A stretch of 64,000 bases of DNA from Budorcas taxicolor (lineage: Eukaryota > Chordata > Mammalia > Artiodactyla > Bovidae), in assembly GCF_023091745.1 (NCBI RefSeq), contig NC_068912.1, positions 104,959,567 through 105,023,566 on the forward strand. The letters are read 5' to 3'. The position numbers and the translations under genes are program-made. This document shows, one piece after another, positions 32,688 to 44,110 of the stretch. Within the stretch, counting starts at the first letter, position 1. Every line of letters begins with the position of its first letter. Under the pieces are notes generated by a model. The model was not told where the DNA came from. It did no database searches and saw nothing but the letters and a program-made list of their open reading frames with translations.

Positions 32688-33010
32688 AGGGCTTCCCTGA
32701 TAGCTCAGTTGGTAAAGAATCTGCCTGCAATGCAGGAGACCCTAGTTCGATCCCTGGGTTGGGAAGATCCCCTGGGGAAGAGATAGGCTACCACTCCAGT
32801 ATTCTTGGGCTTCCCTTGTGGCTCAGCTGGTAAAGAATCTACCTGCAATGCAGGAGACCTGGGTTCTATCTCTGGGTTGGGAAGATCCCCTGGAGAAGGG
32901 AAAGGCTACCCACCCCAGTCTTCTGGTCTGGAGAATTCAATGGACTGTATAGTCCATGGGGTCACAAAGAGTCAGACACAACTGAGTGATTTTCACTTTC
33001 ATTTTTCAAA
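32688..33010 (+). mobile_element. Dimeric Bov-tA SINE
   Basis: A truncated Bov-tA head (32690-32805, GGGCTTCCCTGATAGCTCAG) is joined at 'CAGTATTCTTGGGCTTCCC' to a complete second unit (32806-33010) ending 'ACAACTGAGTGATTTTCAC'. Two tRNA-like heads therefore share one tail. Confidence 0.9.
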
Positions 33011-34438
33011 GGAAGAGGGGAGCAGGAGAACACCCAAGGAAATAATTTAAAATTTTCCAAATCTGATAAAAGCTATAAACCATGGATTCAAAAATCTCAA
33101 TGAAAATCAAGCACAAGAAACATGAATAAAACTTTACCAATGAAAGTTTATTATTATAACTTTATAATAATAGAGTTGCTTAAAATGAGTGACAAAGAGA
33201 AAAATCTGAAAATCAGTCAAAGAAAAAGACATATGATATACCAGGGAATAAAGATAAGAATGACAACAGACTTCCCATTGGAAAGAATTCAAGTCAGAGA
33301 CAGTGGTACAACTATCTTTATAGTACAGAATATAGAAAAACAAAATCAAACCAAATCCATTAATCTAGAATTCCATATCCAGTGAAAATTTATCTAAAAA
33401 CAATGGTAAAATACTCTTTACAAAATGATAAAAAAATGAAAAAAATTAATCACTAGCAGACCTGCACTGTAAGAAATATAGGAAGCCCTTGAAACAGAAG
33501 GGAAAATGATACCAGATGGAAATATGAATCTACACAAAAGAATGAAGACCTCTGTAAATGGTGAGTATGTGGGAAAATATCAAATACTTTTTGTATTTAA
33601 AATAAGAAAACATAATTTATTGGTTAAAATTTAAACCAATACATAAACATAATTTATGGTTAAAACAAAGATATTTTTATATTATAAGCCCAAAATACAT
33701 ATAAATAAAATGTGTGACAAAAATAGCATAAAAGCTGGGAGATGGGAGATCTCATACTGTCATAAGAGTCCTACTCCAAACATGAAGTGGTATAATATTA
33801 ACTGAAGGTAGAGTAGGATAAGTTAAAGATGTATACTATAAACCCAAAAGCAACCACTTTAAAAATACAGCTAATTAAGCCAGTAAGGGAAATGAAATGA
33901 AATTTTTTAAAAAAATACCCAATCAGAAAAAGAAGGAAAAGGGATTGAAGAACACTGAGACAAATAGAAACCAAATACTAGAAGACGGGTTTAAATTCAT
34001 CATATCAATAATCACACTAAATGTAAATGGTCTAAAAACCACAATTAAAAGATGATCAGACTGCTTATCTAAAGCAAGATCCAACCATGTATTGCCTGCA
34101 GAAACCCATTTATAAATTTAAATAGAATATAAACTGTAAAAGCTGGTAGAATTGCAAGGGAAACTGGGAAAATACACAATTATATTTGGAAATATTTCAA
34201 TATCCCTTTCTCAATAAACAATAGAACAAGGAGGCAGAAAATCAGTAAGGATACAGTAAACTAGAACAACCAATTTAGCCTAATTGATATTTATAAAAAC
34301 TTCACCCAACAGTAGTAGAACTAAGAGCATATAAAACATTTATCAAGATAGATCATATTCTGACCATTAAAATAGTTTCAACAAATTTACTATTAGTCAA
34401 AGTATGTTTTCTGACCACAATGGAATTAATTCAAAGAT

Positions 34439-34660
34439 CAGGCTTCCCTGGTGGCCCAATGATAAAGAGTCCACCTCACAATGCAGGAGATACGGGTTCA
34501 ATCCCTGAGTCAGAAAGATTCCCTGGAGCAGGAAATGGCAACACACTCCAGTATTTTTGCCTAGGAAAATCCCATGGACAGAGGAGCCTGAGGGGAGGGG
34601 GCTATGATCCATGAGGTCACAAAAGAATTGGACCCAACTTAGCGACTGAACAACAGCAAA
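34439..34660 (+). mobile_element. Bov-tA SINE
   Basis: GGCTTCCCTGGTGGCCCAAT head, GGGTTCAATCCCTGAGTCAG B-box region and an AGCGACTGAACAACAGC end. Inserted in the L1M remnant. Confidence 0.9.
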
Positions 34661-34745
34661 AAGCACTTAACCACATTCCTTCTCAAGTGCCTTCCATACA
34701 ATATCTCATGTCTCTCAGCAACTATTTAACAAGAGGAAATTAAGA

Positions 34746-34957
34746 AGGGCTTCCCAGGTGTTGCAGTGGTAAAGAATCTGCCTGCTAATACAGGAGAGGC
34801 AGGAGACACAGGTTCAATCCCTGGGTGAGGAAGATCCCCTGGGGTAGGAAATGGCAACCTGCTCCAGTATTCTTGCCTGGAAAATTCCAGGGGCAGAGGA
34901 GTCTGGCAGGCTATAGGCTGTGGGATGTCAAAGAGTCGAACCCAACTGAGTACACAC
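34746..34957 (+). mobile_element. Bov-tA SINE
   Basis: GGGCTTCCCAGGTGTTGCAG head with a local GGAGAGGCAGGAGACACAGG duplication, and a tail ending ACCCAACTGAGTACACACA. Confidence 0.9.
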
Positions 34958-35431
34958 ATAGGATATTTGATATCTGGAAAATATGATATCACAATACCAT
35001 ACAACAATATGATATCTGGAAAATCCCCTCAATATTTAGAAACTTCATAAGATACAGCTAAATAACCCATGGGTCAAAGAAGAAATTATATGGGACATTC
35101 ATATCATGAACTGAATGAAAATGAAAATACAATATATTAGAGTTTGTGAAGTCACAGTTAAACAGAAGTTAGGGGGAAATTTATAGGACTAAATACCTAT
35201 AAGGAGAAAAAAAGAAAGATTTTAAATCAGTGTCATTAGCTTCTACCTTAAGAACTATAAAGAGAAGGGTAAATTAAACCCAAATCAACAGAAGAAAAGA
35301 ATAACAAAGAATAGAGCATAAATCAGTGATGTAGAAAACAGAAAAATAATAGAGAAAATCTATACAAGCAAAAGCTGTTGTTTTTAGATCATTTTTTGAA
35401 ATGATTGTTGGAAAAATACCAGTGAATACGG

Positions 35432-35582
35432 TGCAACAGAGCACAAGCTTTGGAGTCTGATAATCCAGATTTCACCCACAGTTAGGATGTTATTAGTTAT
35501 GTAATCTGGGATTGTCCATATCACAGTTTCCTCAAGTATTACATACTTGAGGAGTAAAATAAAAGAGATAATAGTACTTGCC
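35432..35582 (+). mobile_element. MIR SINE fragment
   Basis: GAGCACAAGCTTTGGAGTCT, CACAGTTTCCTCAAGTATTA and AGAGATAATAGTACTTGCC. Confidence 0.7.
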
Positions 35583-35596
35583 TTGCATTTTCATGT

Positions 35597-36245
35597 CTAG
35601 GTACACCTTGATTTGCTGTGCTTTACATCATTGCACTTTTCTTTACAATTTGAGGTTTGTGGCAACGCTGTATCAAGCCCATAGCCACTGTTTTTCCAAC
35701 AGCATTTGTTCATTTCATGTCTGTCATATTTTGGTCATTTTCACAGTACTTCAAAGCCTCTACCAACAAAAAGGTTATAATTAGCTGAAGGCTCAGATAA
35801 TGGTGCAAAGAGTCAATTCATTGGAAAATACCCAATGCTGGGAAAGACTGAAAGCAAAAGGAGAAGAGGATAGCAGAGAATGAGATGGTTAGATAGCATC
35901 ACGTACTCAATGGGCATGAATTCGAGCAAACTCCAGGAGAGAGTGGAGGTCAGAGGAGCCTGGTGTGCTGCAGTCCATGGGGTCACAAAGAGTCAGATAA
36001 GACTTGGCAACTGAACAGCAATAACAACAGATAATGGTTAGCATTTCTGAGCAATATTTTAAAATTAAGGCATGTACATTATTGTTTTGACATACTAATA
36101 AACTATATACTTAATAAACTACAGTAAAATGTAAAAATAACTCTTATATGCACTGGGAAACCAAAAGAAAATTCATATGATTTACTTTATTTCAATATTC
36201 ACTTTATTGTGGTGATCTGGAACCAAACCCGTGATATCTCCTGTA
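35597..36245 (+). mobile_element. Internally deleted Tigger1-type DNA transposon
   Basis: The left end has GGTACACC...TGCTGTGCTTTACAT and AATTTGAGGTTTGTGGCAAC. The right end has AGCTGAAGGCTCAGATAATG, TATGCACTGGGAAACCAAAA and ATTGTGGTGATCTGGAACCA. The transposase centre is missing, as in nonautonomous derivatives. Interrupted by BovB at 35805. Confidence 0.85.
35805..36027 (+). mobile_element. BovB 3' tail inserted in Tigger
   Basis: Short 5'-truncated BovB ending 'GGCAACTGAACAGCAATAA', flanked by a perfect 11-bp TSD CAGATAATGGT (35794-35804, 36028-36038) that is itself Tigger sequence. Confidence 0.95.
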
Positions 36246-36452
36246 TTGCTAGTGGTAGTCACGGTTGGCTCTTCACAGCTTCCAATCCACAGATGGAACC
36301 AACTGCAGAGCCTGTTTATGTTTATGGTCTGTGATTGGTTGAATACACAGATGTGGAACCACCAGATAGGAGAGCCAGCTACAGGACTTGAGCAGCCTCA
36401 GATTTCCAGGTGGGTCCTAGAATCAATTCCCTGCTGATACTGAGAGACAACT
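36246..36452. mobile_element. Tigger/MER44-like nonautonomous DNA transposon
   Basis: GTTGGCTCTTCACAGCTTCC...ACAGATGGAACCAACTGCAG and an end resembling CTGATACTGAGAGACAACTG suggest a second Tigger-family element. Subfamily uncertain. Confidence 0.5.
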
Positions 36453-36698
36453 GTACCCTCATAGAGACAAATTTGTCAGTATTTATAAAAAACTTAAATG
36501 TATTTATCCTTTTGCCCACAATCCCAGTTCTGGAACTCTGTTTTTCAATGGGTTTTTTGAGATGCAATTCCTGTATCCCACAAATCACCATTTAACATGT
36601 AAAATTCCATGACTTATTCACAGAGTTGTGCAACCATTATCACAATTAATTTTGAAAGACTTCTACCTCCCCCCTCAAAGAAACTCTATGCCTATTAG

Positions 36699-36909
36699 GG
36701 TGCTCAGTGCTCAGTTATATCCAACTCTTTGTGACCCCATGGACTGTGGCCTGCCAGGTTCCTCTGTCTATGGGATTTCCCAGGCAAGAATACTGGACTG
36801 GGTTCCCTGCCCTGCACCAGAGGATCCTTCTGATCCAGGGATTGAACCATCTCTTGCGTCTCCTGCACTGGCAGGCAGATTTTTACCGCTAGCACCACCT
36901 GGGAAGCCC
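36699..36909 (-). mobile_element. Bov-tA SINE
   Basis: Minus-strand Bov-tA with a perfect 11-bp TSD ATGCCTATTAG (36688-36698, 36910-36920). The head ends CACCTGGGAAGCCC on the plus strand. Confidence 0.95.
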
Positions 36910-37269
36910 ATGCCTATTAGTAGACACTCCCCTTTCCTACCAATTCCCTCAGCCCTAGATCACCACTAGTCTAATTTCTCTATAGATTTTCCTATTCTGG
37001 ACATTCCACATAGGTAGAATCACGTAATAGGTGAGCCTCTGTGACTGGCTTCTTTTACTTACCATGACACTTCCATGTTTCATCTATGTTGTAGCATGTA
37101 TCAGTACTTTATTGCTGTTTATTGCTGAATAATATTCCATTGTGTGGCTATATGACATGTTTATCCATTACCACTTGATGGACATTTGGATTCTTTCTCT
37201 TTTGGGGCTCTTAAGAACAATGTTTACTCCGTAATGGCCTATATGGGGAAAAAAGTCTTTTTATAAAAA

Positions 37270-40024
37270 AGAATTATTATTCAGTTGCTAAGTTGTGTCT
37301 GACTCTTTGAGACCCCATGGTCTGCAGCATGCCAGGCTTCCCTGTCCATCACCAACTCCCACAGCCTACTCAAACTCATGTCCATTGAGCTGGTGATGCC
37401 ATCCAACCATTTCATACTCTGTCGTCCCCTTCTCCTCCTGCCTTCAATCTTTCTCAGCATCAGGGTCTTTTCCAACGAGTTGGCTCTTTGTATCAGGTGG
37501 CCAAAGTATTGGAGATTCAGCTTTAGCATTAGTCCTTCCAATGAACATTCAGGATTGATGTCCTTTAGGATGGACTGGTTGGATCTCTTTGCAGTCCAAG
37601 GGACTCTCAAGAGTCTTCTCCAACACCACAGTTCAAAAGCATCAATTCTTTGGTGCTCAGCCTTCTTTATGGCCCAACTCTCACATCTGTACATGACTAC
37701 TGGAAAAACCATAGCTTTGACTAATATGAACCTTTGTTGGCAAAATGATGTCTGCTTTTTAATGTAATGTCTATGTTTGTCATAACTTTTCTTCCAAGGA
37801 GCAAGTGTCTTTTAATTCCATGGCTGCGGTCACCGTCCGAGGTGCTTTTAGAGACCAAGAAAGTAAAATCTGTCACTGCTTCCACTGTTGCCTCTTTTAT
37901 TTGCCATGAGGTGATGGGAATGGATACCATGATCTTAGTTTCTTGAATGTTGAATTTCAAGTCAGTTTTTCACTCTCCTCTTTCACCTTCATCAAGAGGC
38001 TCTTTAGTTCCTCTTCACTTTCTGCCATTAGTGTGGTATAATCTGAATATCTGAGGTTGTTGATGTTTCTCCCTGCAGTCCTGATTCCAGCTTGTGCTTC
38101 ATCCAGCCCAGAGTTTTGCATGATGTATCCTGCATATAAGTTAAATAAGCAGGATGACAATATATAGCCTTGTCATACTCCTTTCCAAGTTTGAACCAGT
38201 CAGTTGTTATGTGCCCAGTTCTAAATGTTGCTTCTTGATCCTCATACAGGTTTCTCAGGAGACAGGCAAGGTGGTCTGGTACTACCATCTGTTCAAGAGT
38301 TTTCAACAGTTTGTTGTGATCCACAGAGCCAAAGGTTTTAGCATAGTCACTGAAGCAGAAGCAGATGTTTTTCTGGTATTTCCTTGCTTCTTCATGATCC
38401 AGTGAATGTTGGCAATTTGACATCTGGTTCCTCTGCCTCTTTAAGACCTGGCTTATACGTCTGAAAGTTCATGGTTAACATACTGCTGAAGCCTAACTTG
38501 AAGGATTTTGAATAAAACCTTGCTAGTATGTGAAATCAATACAACTGTATGGCAGTTTGAACATCCTTTGCCATTGTGCTTCTTTGGGATTGAAATGGAA
38601 ACTGACCTTGCTGGTCTTGTGGCCACTGCAGAGTTTTCCAAATTTGTTGACATATTGAGTGCAGCACTTTAACAGCAGCATCTTTTAGGATTTGAAACAG
38701 CTCAGCTGGAATTCCATCACCTCCACTACCTTTGTTTGCAGTGATGCTTCCTAAGGCCCACTTGACTTCACACTCCAGGATGTATGGCTCTAACGGAGTG
38801 ATCACACCATCATGGTTATCTGGGTCATTAAAACCTTTTTTGTATAGTTCTGTGTATTCTTGCCACTTCTTCTTAATTTCTTCTGCCTCTGTTAGGTCCT
38901 TACAATTTTGATCTTTTGTTGTGCCCATCTTTGCCTGATACCCCCTTGGTATCTCTAATTTTCTTGAAGAGATCTCTAGTCTTTCCCATTCTATTGTTTT
39001 CCTCTATTTCTCAGCGTTGATCACTGAGGAAGGCTTTCTTATCTCTTCTTACTATTCTCTGGAACTCTGCATTCAATTGGGCATATTTTCCCCTTTCTCT
39101 TCTCTCCTTTTCTCAACTACTTGCAAGGCCTCCTCAGACAACCATTCTGCCTTCTTGCATTTCTTTTTCTTGGGGATGGTTTTGGTCACCACCTCCCGTA
39201 CAATGTTACAAACCTCCATCCATAGTTCTTCAGGCAGTCTATCAGATCTAATCCCTTGGATCTATTCATCACCTCCACTGTAAAACCATTAGAGATTTGA
39301 TTTAGGTCATACCTGAACGGCCTAGTGGTTTTCCTTATTTTCTTCAATTTAAGCCTAAATTTTACATTTGGAATCTGATGATCTGAGCCACAATCAGTGC
39401 CAAGTCTTATTTTTGCTGACTGTATAGAGTTTCTCCATCTTCAGCTCCAAAGAATATAATTCATCTGATTTCAGTATAGACCATCTGGTGACGTCCATGT
39501 GTAAAGTCATCTCTTGAGTTGTTGGAAGAGGATGTTTGCTATGACCAGTGCATTCTCTTGGCAAAATTCCCTTATCCTTTGCCCTGCTTAATTTTGTACT
39601 TCAAGGCCAAACTTGCCTGTTACTCCAAATATCCCTTGACTTCCTACTTTTGCATTCCAATCCCCTATGATGAAAAGGACATCTTTTTTGGTGTTAGTTC
39701 TAGGTCCTGTAGGTCTTCATAGAATGGTTCAATCTAAGCTTCTTCGGCATTAGTGGTTGGAGCATTGACTTGGATTACTGTGATGTTGAATGGATTGCCT
39801 TTGAAATGAACTGATATCATTCTGTCATCTTTGAGACTGCACCCAAGTACTGCTTTTGGACTCTTTTATTGACTGTAAAGGCTACTCCATTTCTTCTAAG
39901 GGATTCTTACTCACAGTAGTAGATATAATGGTCATCTGAATAAAATTCACCCATTCCCATCCATTTTAATTCACTGGTGCCTAAAATGTCAATGTTCACT
40001 CTTGCCATCTTCTGCCTGATGCTT
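37270..40024 (-). mobile_element. Nearly full-length, inactive BovB LINE
   Basis: About 2.75 kb of BovB, sense on the minus strand, from the 3' tail (37270) to the early endonuclease region (MARVNIDILGTSELKW, near 40010), so only the 5' end is missing. Order on the minus strand: endonuclease (about 40020-39300), linker (39300-38930), RT palm and fingers (38930-37960), C-terminal domain (37960-37280). Frameshifts and stops split ORF2 into at least five frames. The RT catalytic motif YADD has become YSDY (about 38036-38050), losing the second aspartate. The first part of the endonuclease is absent. It cannot encode active enzyme. Confidence 0.95.
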
Positions 40025-40028
40025 AAAA

Positions 40029-40140
40029 AAAGAGTAAATATATGTATATGTGTAACTGATTCACTTTGCTGTATACGTGAAACTAACACAGCACTATAAA
40101 TCAACTATACTGCAATAACTATTTCAAAATAAAGTAAGTA
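40029..40140 (+). mobile_element. Artiodactyl L1 3' end
   Basis: GTGTAACTGATTCACTTTGC, CGTGAAACTAACACAGCACT and AATCAACTATACTGCAATAA: the L1 3' terminus, next to the BovB 5' end. Confidence 0.8.
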
Positions 40141-40369
40141 AAAGCCCAAAAGGAACAATTCTGCTATAAACATCCATGTAACAAGTTTTGCGTGGACATA
40201 ATGTTTTCACTTCTCCTGAGTATATATAGCAGCAGAGTTTCTGAATCAAATGATAATTCCATGTCTAGCACTTTGAAGACCTTCCAAACTGTTTTCCAAA
40301 GTGGTTGCACCATTTTACTTTCCCACCAGCAATGTATGAGAGGTCCAATTTCTCTACATTTTCACCAAC

Positions 40370-40965
40370 TGTTAGGGACTGAATATTTGTCTCCTGCCCC
40401 CGCCCAACCCCACCAACTCCCAAGTTCATATATTGAAGCCCTAATCCCTAGTATGGCTATATTTGGAGATAGTCCTATGAGGAGGTGAAAGGTTAAATGA
40501 GGTCATTAAGTGAAAACTCAGTCATGTCCAACTCTTTGCAACCCCATGGACTATACAGTCCATGAAATTCTCTAAGTCAGAATATTGGAGTGGGTAGCTG
40601 TTCCTTTCTCCAGGGGATCTTTTCAACCCAGGGATTGAACCCAGGTCTTCCACATTGCAGGCAGATTCTTTACCAGCTGGGCCACAAGGGAAGCCCGAGG
40701 GTAGGGGACTGATTATTTAAGACTGGTAAGTACTCTTAGAAGAAGAAGAGACCGCAGTGTTTTCTCTGTGTGTATGACTGTGCATATGCACAGAGTCCAT
40801 GGGAGCACACATAAAAGACAGCAGCTATCTACAAGCCCGCAGGAGAGGCTCCCCAGAAATCAAATTGCCCAACACTTTGATCTTGGACTTCACAGCCTCT
40901 AGAACCCTGAGAAATAATGTCTATTGTTAAACCAACCAGTCTGTGGTATTTTGCTAAAAAAACAC
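40370..40965 (+). mobile_element. MLT1-type (MaLR) LTR, split by Bov-tA
   Basis: Starts TGTTAGGGACTGAATATTTG, has AGTTCATATATTGAAGCCCT, TCTTGGACTTCACAGCCTCT and CCAGTCTGTGGTATTTTGCT. A Bov-tA (40509-40697) lies after GTTAAATGAGGTCATTAAG. Solitary LTR. Confidence 0.85.
40509..40697 (-). mobile_element. Bov-tA SINE
   Basis: Plus-strand text ends CAGCTGGGCCACAAGGGAAG CCC, the reversed Bov-tA head, and contains AGGGATTGAACCCAGGTCTT. Confidence 0.93.
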
Positions 40966-41224
40966 CAATGCTTGTTATTGTCTGTCTTTTTTTTTTTTAT
41001 TATTATACTATCCTAGTGAATGTGAAGTGATAGCTCCTTGTAGTTTTGATTTGATTTCTTTTATGGCTAGTGGTGGTAACCATCTTTTCATGTGTTTATC
41101 CACCATTTGTATATCTTCTTTAGAAAAATGTCTATTCAAATACTTTGCCAATTTTAAAAATTTGGTTATCATTTTATTGTTAAGCCTACAGACACTCTTA
41201 TATGAAATGATGCATACAAAACCT

Positions 41225-41620
41225 GTTTGTTGTAACAGTTTGGAAATAATCTTCAGTGCTCATCATTGGGAATAGTGTAGTTCATCCACATTATGGAATA
41301 TTATGCAGCTATAAAAAAGACAGGGTCACAGAGCAATTTATGAAAGGTACCTTAGGATATATTGTTAAAGGAAAATAAACAAGATATATATATATATTCT
41401 TTTTTAAAAGAAAAAGGAAGAAATAAGAATATATATTCTTAGCCTATACTGCAATCAACTAGGAATTCTTTAAGTGATTACTAATATGGTGGAAGATGGG
41501 TAATGGGGTTGACAAGAACAGGAATAACTGATACTTATTGTATAGTTTCTATATTATTTTGATTTTTGAAGCATTTAAATGTGCTGCTTACCCAAAACAC
41601 TAAAGATTGACACACAAAAA
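41225..41620 (+). mobile_element. Old L1 (L1MB/MC-like) 3' end
   Basis: ATTATGGAATATTATGCAGC, AAAAAGACAGGGTCAC and AGGATATATTGTTAAAGGAA follow the L1M 3' UTR pattern. Confidence 0.6.
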
Positions 41621-42261
41621 GTTCAAAATTTCAGTATTGTATCTAGCCCTTAGCAGGTGTTTGCTTGTGATGTAGGCCTCATTCTGTTCCCTACAGATGG
41701 ACGTCCTTTATAAATGGGAGGAGGGTGAGGCATGGCCACACAAAGTTCCTGGCTCATATCATTCTGGATTCCAGAAAAAAGAGAAGCATTTTCTCACCTA
41801 GCATTTTTAGATAAAAAGCCAAAAACCTCAAAGAACGCTACTTGATTCGGCTTCAGTCACATGCTCATCCTGGTGGCAAGAAGCAGGAACTGCAATTTGA
41901 TGTCCCATCAGAAAAACAAGTGGAGTCACAGCGGGAATGTCATTTTTTCAAGGATGCTTTTATCAAATGGGGCAAGGGACACTGTACAGATCAAAGCAGC
42001 AGGCATCCACCTGAGCAGGGGAGACAAGCAATATAAACAGACAATTCTTAGAGCGTGGTCCATGCCATATAGGCGGGCACAGTTCTGGGAGCCCCGAGGA
42101 GGCAGCGGTCTAGCCAGGAAGACTTCTTGCAGGTGGTTATCCTCTGGTCGAGCTTCAGATGATGAGTAGCATGTCTTCAGTCGGGGGAAGAAAGAATGTG
42201 AACAGTGTTGCAGGCAGAGGGAAAGGCAATATGAGCAAAGACCAGAGAAGGAGAAGAGTAT

Positions 42262-42605
42262 TATGAGCTGAATTGTGTTTCCCCAAAATTTACATGCTGA
42301 AGCCTTAAAACTCAGTACCTCAGAGTGTGGCTGTATTTTGGAGACAAGGCTTTTCACGAGGTAATTAAGTTAAAATGAAGCCATCAGGATGGGCCCCAAT
42401 CCGACCTGACTGGTTTCTTATAAGAAGAGAAATTTGGATGCACAAAGAAGCCGTAGGGATGGGTGTACACACAGAGGAAAGACCTTTTGAGGACACAGAA
42501 AGGAGGCAACTGCCTGCAAGCCAGGGGAGAGGCCTCAGGAGAAACCAAATCTGCTGACACCCAGTGCTCATCAAGCCTCTGGACTGTGAGAAAATAAATT
42601 TCCAG
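42262..42605 (+). mobile_element. MLT1-type (MaLR) LTR
   Basis: GAGCTGAATTGTGTTTCCCC, AATTTACATGCTGAAGCCTT, TTTCTTATAAGAAGAGAAAT and CTGTGAGAAAATAAATTTCC in MLT1 order. Solitary. Confidence 0.85.
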
Positions 42606-42689
42606 TGCTAAGTTAGAGGCACAGCTTTCATCTGGGAAGCATATAGTTTAGTGGAAATACAGAGGCTCATGTTTCCTGTCTATTCTGCC

Positions 42690-42860
42690 AGACTTGGTGC
42701 TTAGTTCTTCATGTGCATTCACTAGTTGCATTCTCCCTATAGTCCTTGAAGAGCTATTATCAGCCCCTCCGTACAGTACAGAAAACTAAGGCACAGAGAG
42801 GTTAAGTGACCCGCCCAAGATCACACAGCTAACAAGTGATGAAGCTGTAACTGGGACCCA
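42690..42860 (-). mobile_element. MIR SINE
   Basis: AAAACTAAGGCACAGAGAGG, TTAAGTGACCCGCCCAAGAT and CACACAGCTAACAAGTGATG. Confidence 0.9.
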
Positions 42861-42967
42861 GGTTGATCTGATTCCGTCCCTAAGGAGCAAAGATATTTAG
42901 AATCTGGTGCCTGCCTGAAGTGGCGAATGGTAGAGGAGGATGTGGACCATGGCAGATTTTGAGCCCT

Positions 42968-43401
42968 TCAGTTCAGTTCAGTCACTCAGTCGTGTCCAAC
43001 TCTTTGCGACCCCATTAACGGCAGCACGCCAGGCCTCCCTGTCCATCACCAACTCCCGGAGTCCACCCAAACCCATGTCCTTTGAGTCAGTGATGCCATC
43101 CAACCGTCTCATCCTCTGTCATCTCCTGTCATCTCTGTCATCTTTCCCAGCATCAGGGTCTTTTAAAATGAGTCAGCTCTTCGCATCAGGTGGCCAAAGT
43201 ATTGGAGTTTCAGCTTCAACATCAGTCCTTCCAATGAACACCCAGGACTGATCTCCTTTAGGATGGACTGGTTGGATCTCCTTGCAGTCCAAGGGACTCT
43301 CAAGAGTCTTCTCCAACACTGCAGTTCAAAAGCATCAATTCTTCGGTGCTCAGCTTTCTTTATAGTCCAACTCTCACATCCATACATGACCACTGGAAAA
43401 G
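42968..43401 (-). mobile_element. BovB LINE 3' fragment
   Basis: Begins CAGTTCAGTTCAGTCACTCA and stops inside 'CATGACCACTGGAAAAGC'. The C-terminal ORF2 part is short. TSD not evident. Confidence 0.93.
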
Positions 43402-43464
43402 CATATGGTAGTGTCCAGGCTTCCAAGACCTGGGAGGGAGTGGGCTTGAGATTTGGGAAGTAGT

Positions 43465-43595
43465 ATAATACCAATAAGTCAGTATATGAAACCTGAAGCC
43501 AAAACCCTGGGTTCAAATCCCAGCACTGCTTCTACATGGGGCTTTGGGCAAGTGCCGTAGTCTTTCTACACCTCAGGTTCCTCATGTGGGAGTCA
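43465..43595 (+). mobile_element. MIR SINE
   Basis: CCTGGGTTCAAATCCCAGCA, GGCTTTGGGCAAGTGCCGTA and CACCTCAGGTTCCTCATGTG. Cut by the next SINE. Confidence 0.85.
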
Positions 43596-43811
43596 TCTAG
43601 CATGTGCATGCTCAGACATATCTTACTCTTTGTGACCCCATGGACTGTAGCCCTCAGGCTCCTCTATCCATGGAACTTTCCAGGGAAGATATACTGGAAT
43701 GGGTTGCCATTTCCTTCTCCAGGGATCTTCCTGACCCAGGGATCAAACCTGAGTCTCTTGCATCTCCTGCTTTGGCAAGTGGATTCTTTACCACTTATGC
43801 CACCTGGGAAG
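43596..43811 (-). mobile_element. Bov-tA SINE
   Basis: Reversed Bov-tA with TSD TGTGGGAGTCA (43585-43595) and TGTGGGAATCA (43812-43822), one mismatch. It interrupts the MIR. Confidence 0.92.
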
Positions 43812-43969
43812 TGTGGGAATCACAGTGACGTTTATTTCAAAAATACTCTATGAATGATATCTAACGTTAGTGTTTTCTGAAAATTCTCAGTAATTGTAGC
43901 TGCTGTTGTCATTACAACCACAGAGAGCGAGTAGGAGGTGACGTGCTCTCTTGGACGTGCATTTGACCT

Positions 43970-44110
43970 CCAGGAAGACTTGTTGCTTCTTGGAGCTCTC
44001 CCCTTCCCCTCCCTGGGGCAATCCTGTGCCTCAGGGCCCAGGCCTGCCTCCTCCAGGAAGCCCTTCCTCCTCCAGGAAGCCCTCCCCGCTGCTGTTGCTC
44101 AAGGCCCTCT
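43970..44110. mobile_element. L2 3' relic with a 19-bp duplication
   Basis: CT-rich L2-type text. CCTCCTCCAGGAAGCCCTT (44047-44065) is followed directly by a near copy (44066-44084), a local tandem duplication. Confidence 0.5.

Larger units (their letters stand above)
30880..35393 (+). mobile_element. Ancient L1M body, 5' region into ORF2, heavily interrupted
   Basis: Pieces of one old L1 in sense order: 5' region (30880-31698), A-rich ORF1 region (32358-32680, 33010-33560), an ORF2 start-like stretch near 34010-34090 (ACACTAAATGTAAATGGTCT) and ORF2 near 35060-35380 (AATAACCCATGGGTCAAAGA). Frames are riddled with stops. Interrupted by BovB (31699) and Bov-tA SINEs (32688, 34439, 34746). Small open frames such as 31274-31504 are L1 debris. 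Confidence 0.7.
36455..41190 (-). mobile_element. Old L1M 3' region, minus strand, in pieces
   Basis: Segments 36455-36698, 36910-37269, 40140-40369 and 40975-41190 read as one reversed L1M 3' region (for example AATAATATTCCATTGTGTGG, TTCCCACCAGCAATGTATGA, CATCTTTTCATGTGTTTATC). Bov-tA, BovB, a second L1 end and an MLT1 LTR are nested in it. Confidence 0.7.
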
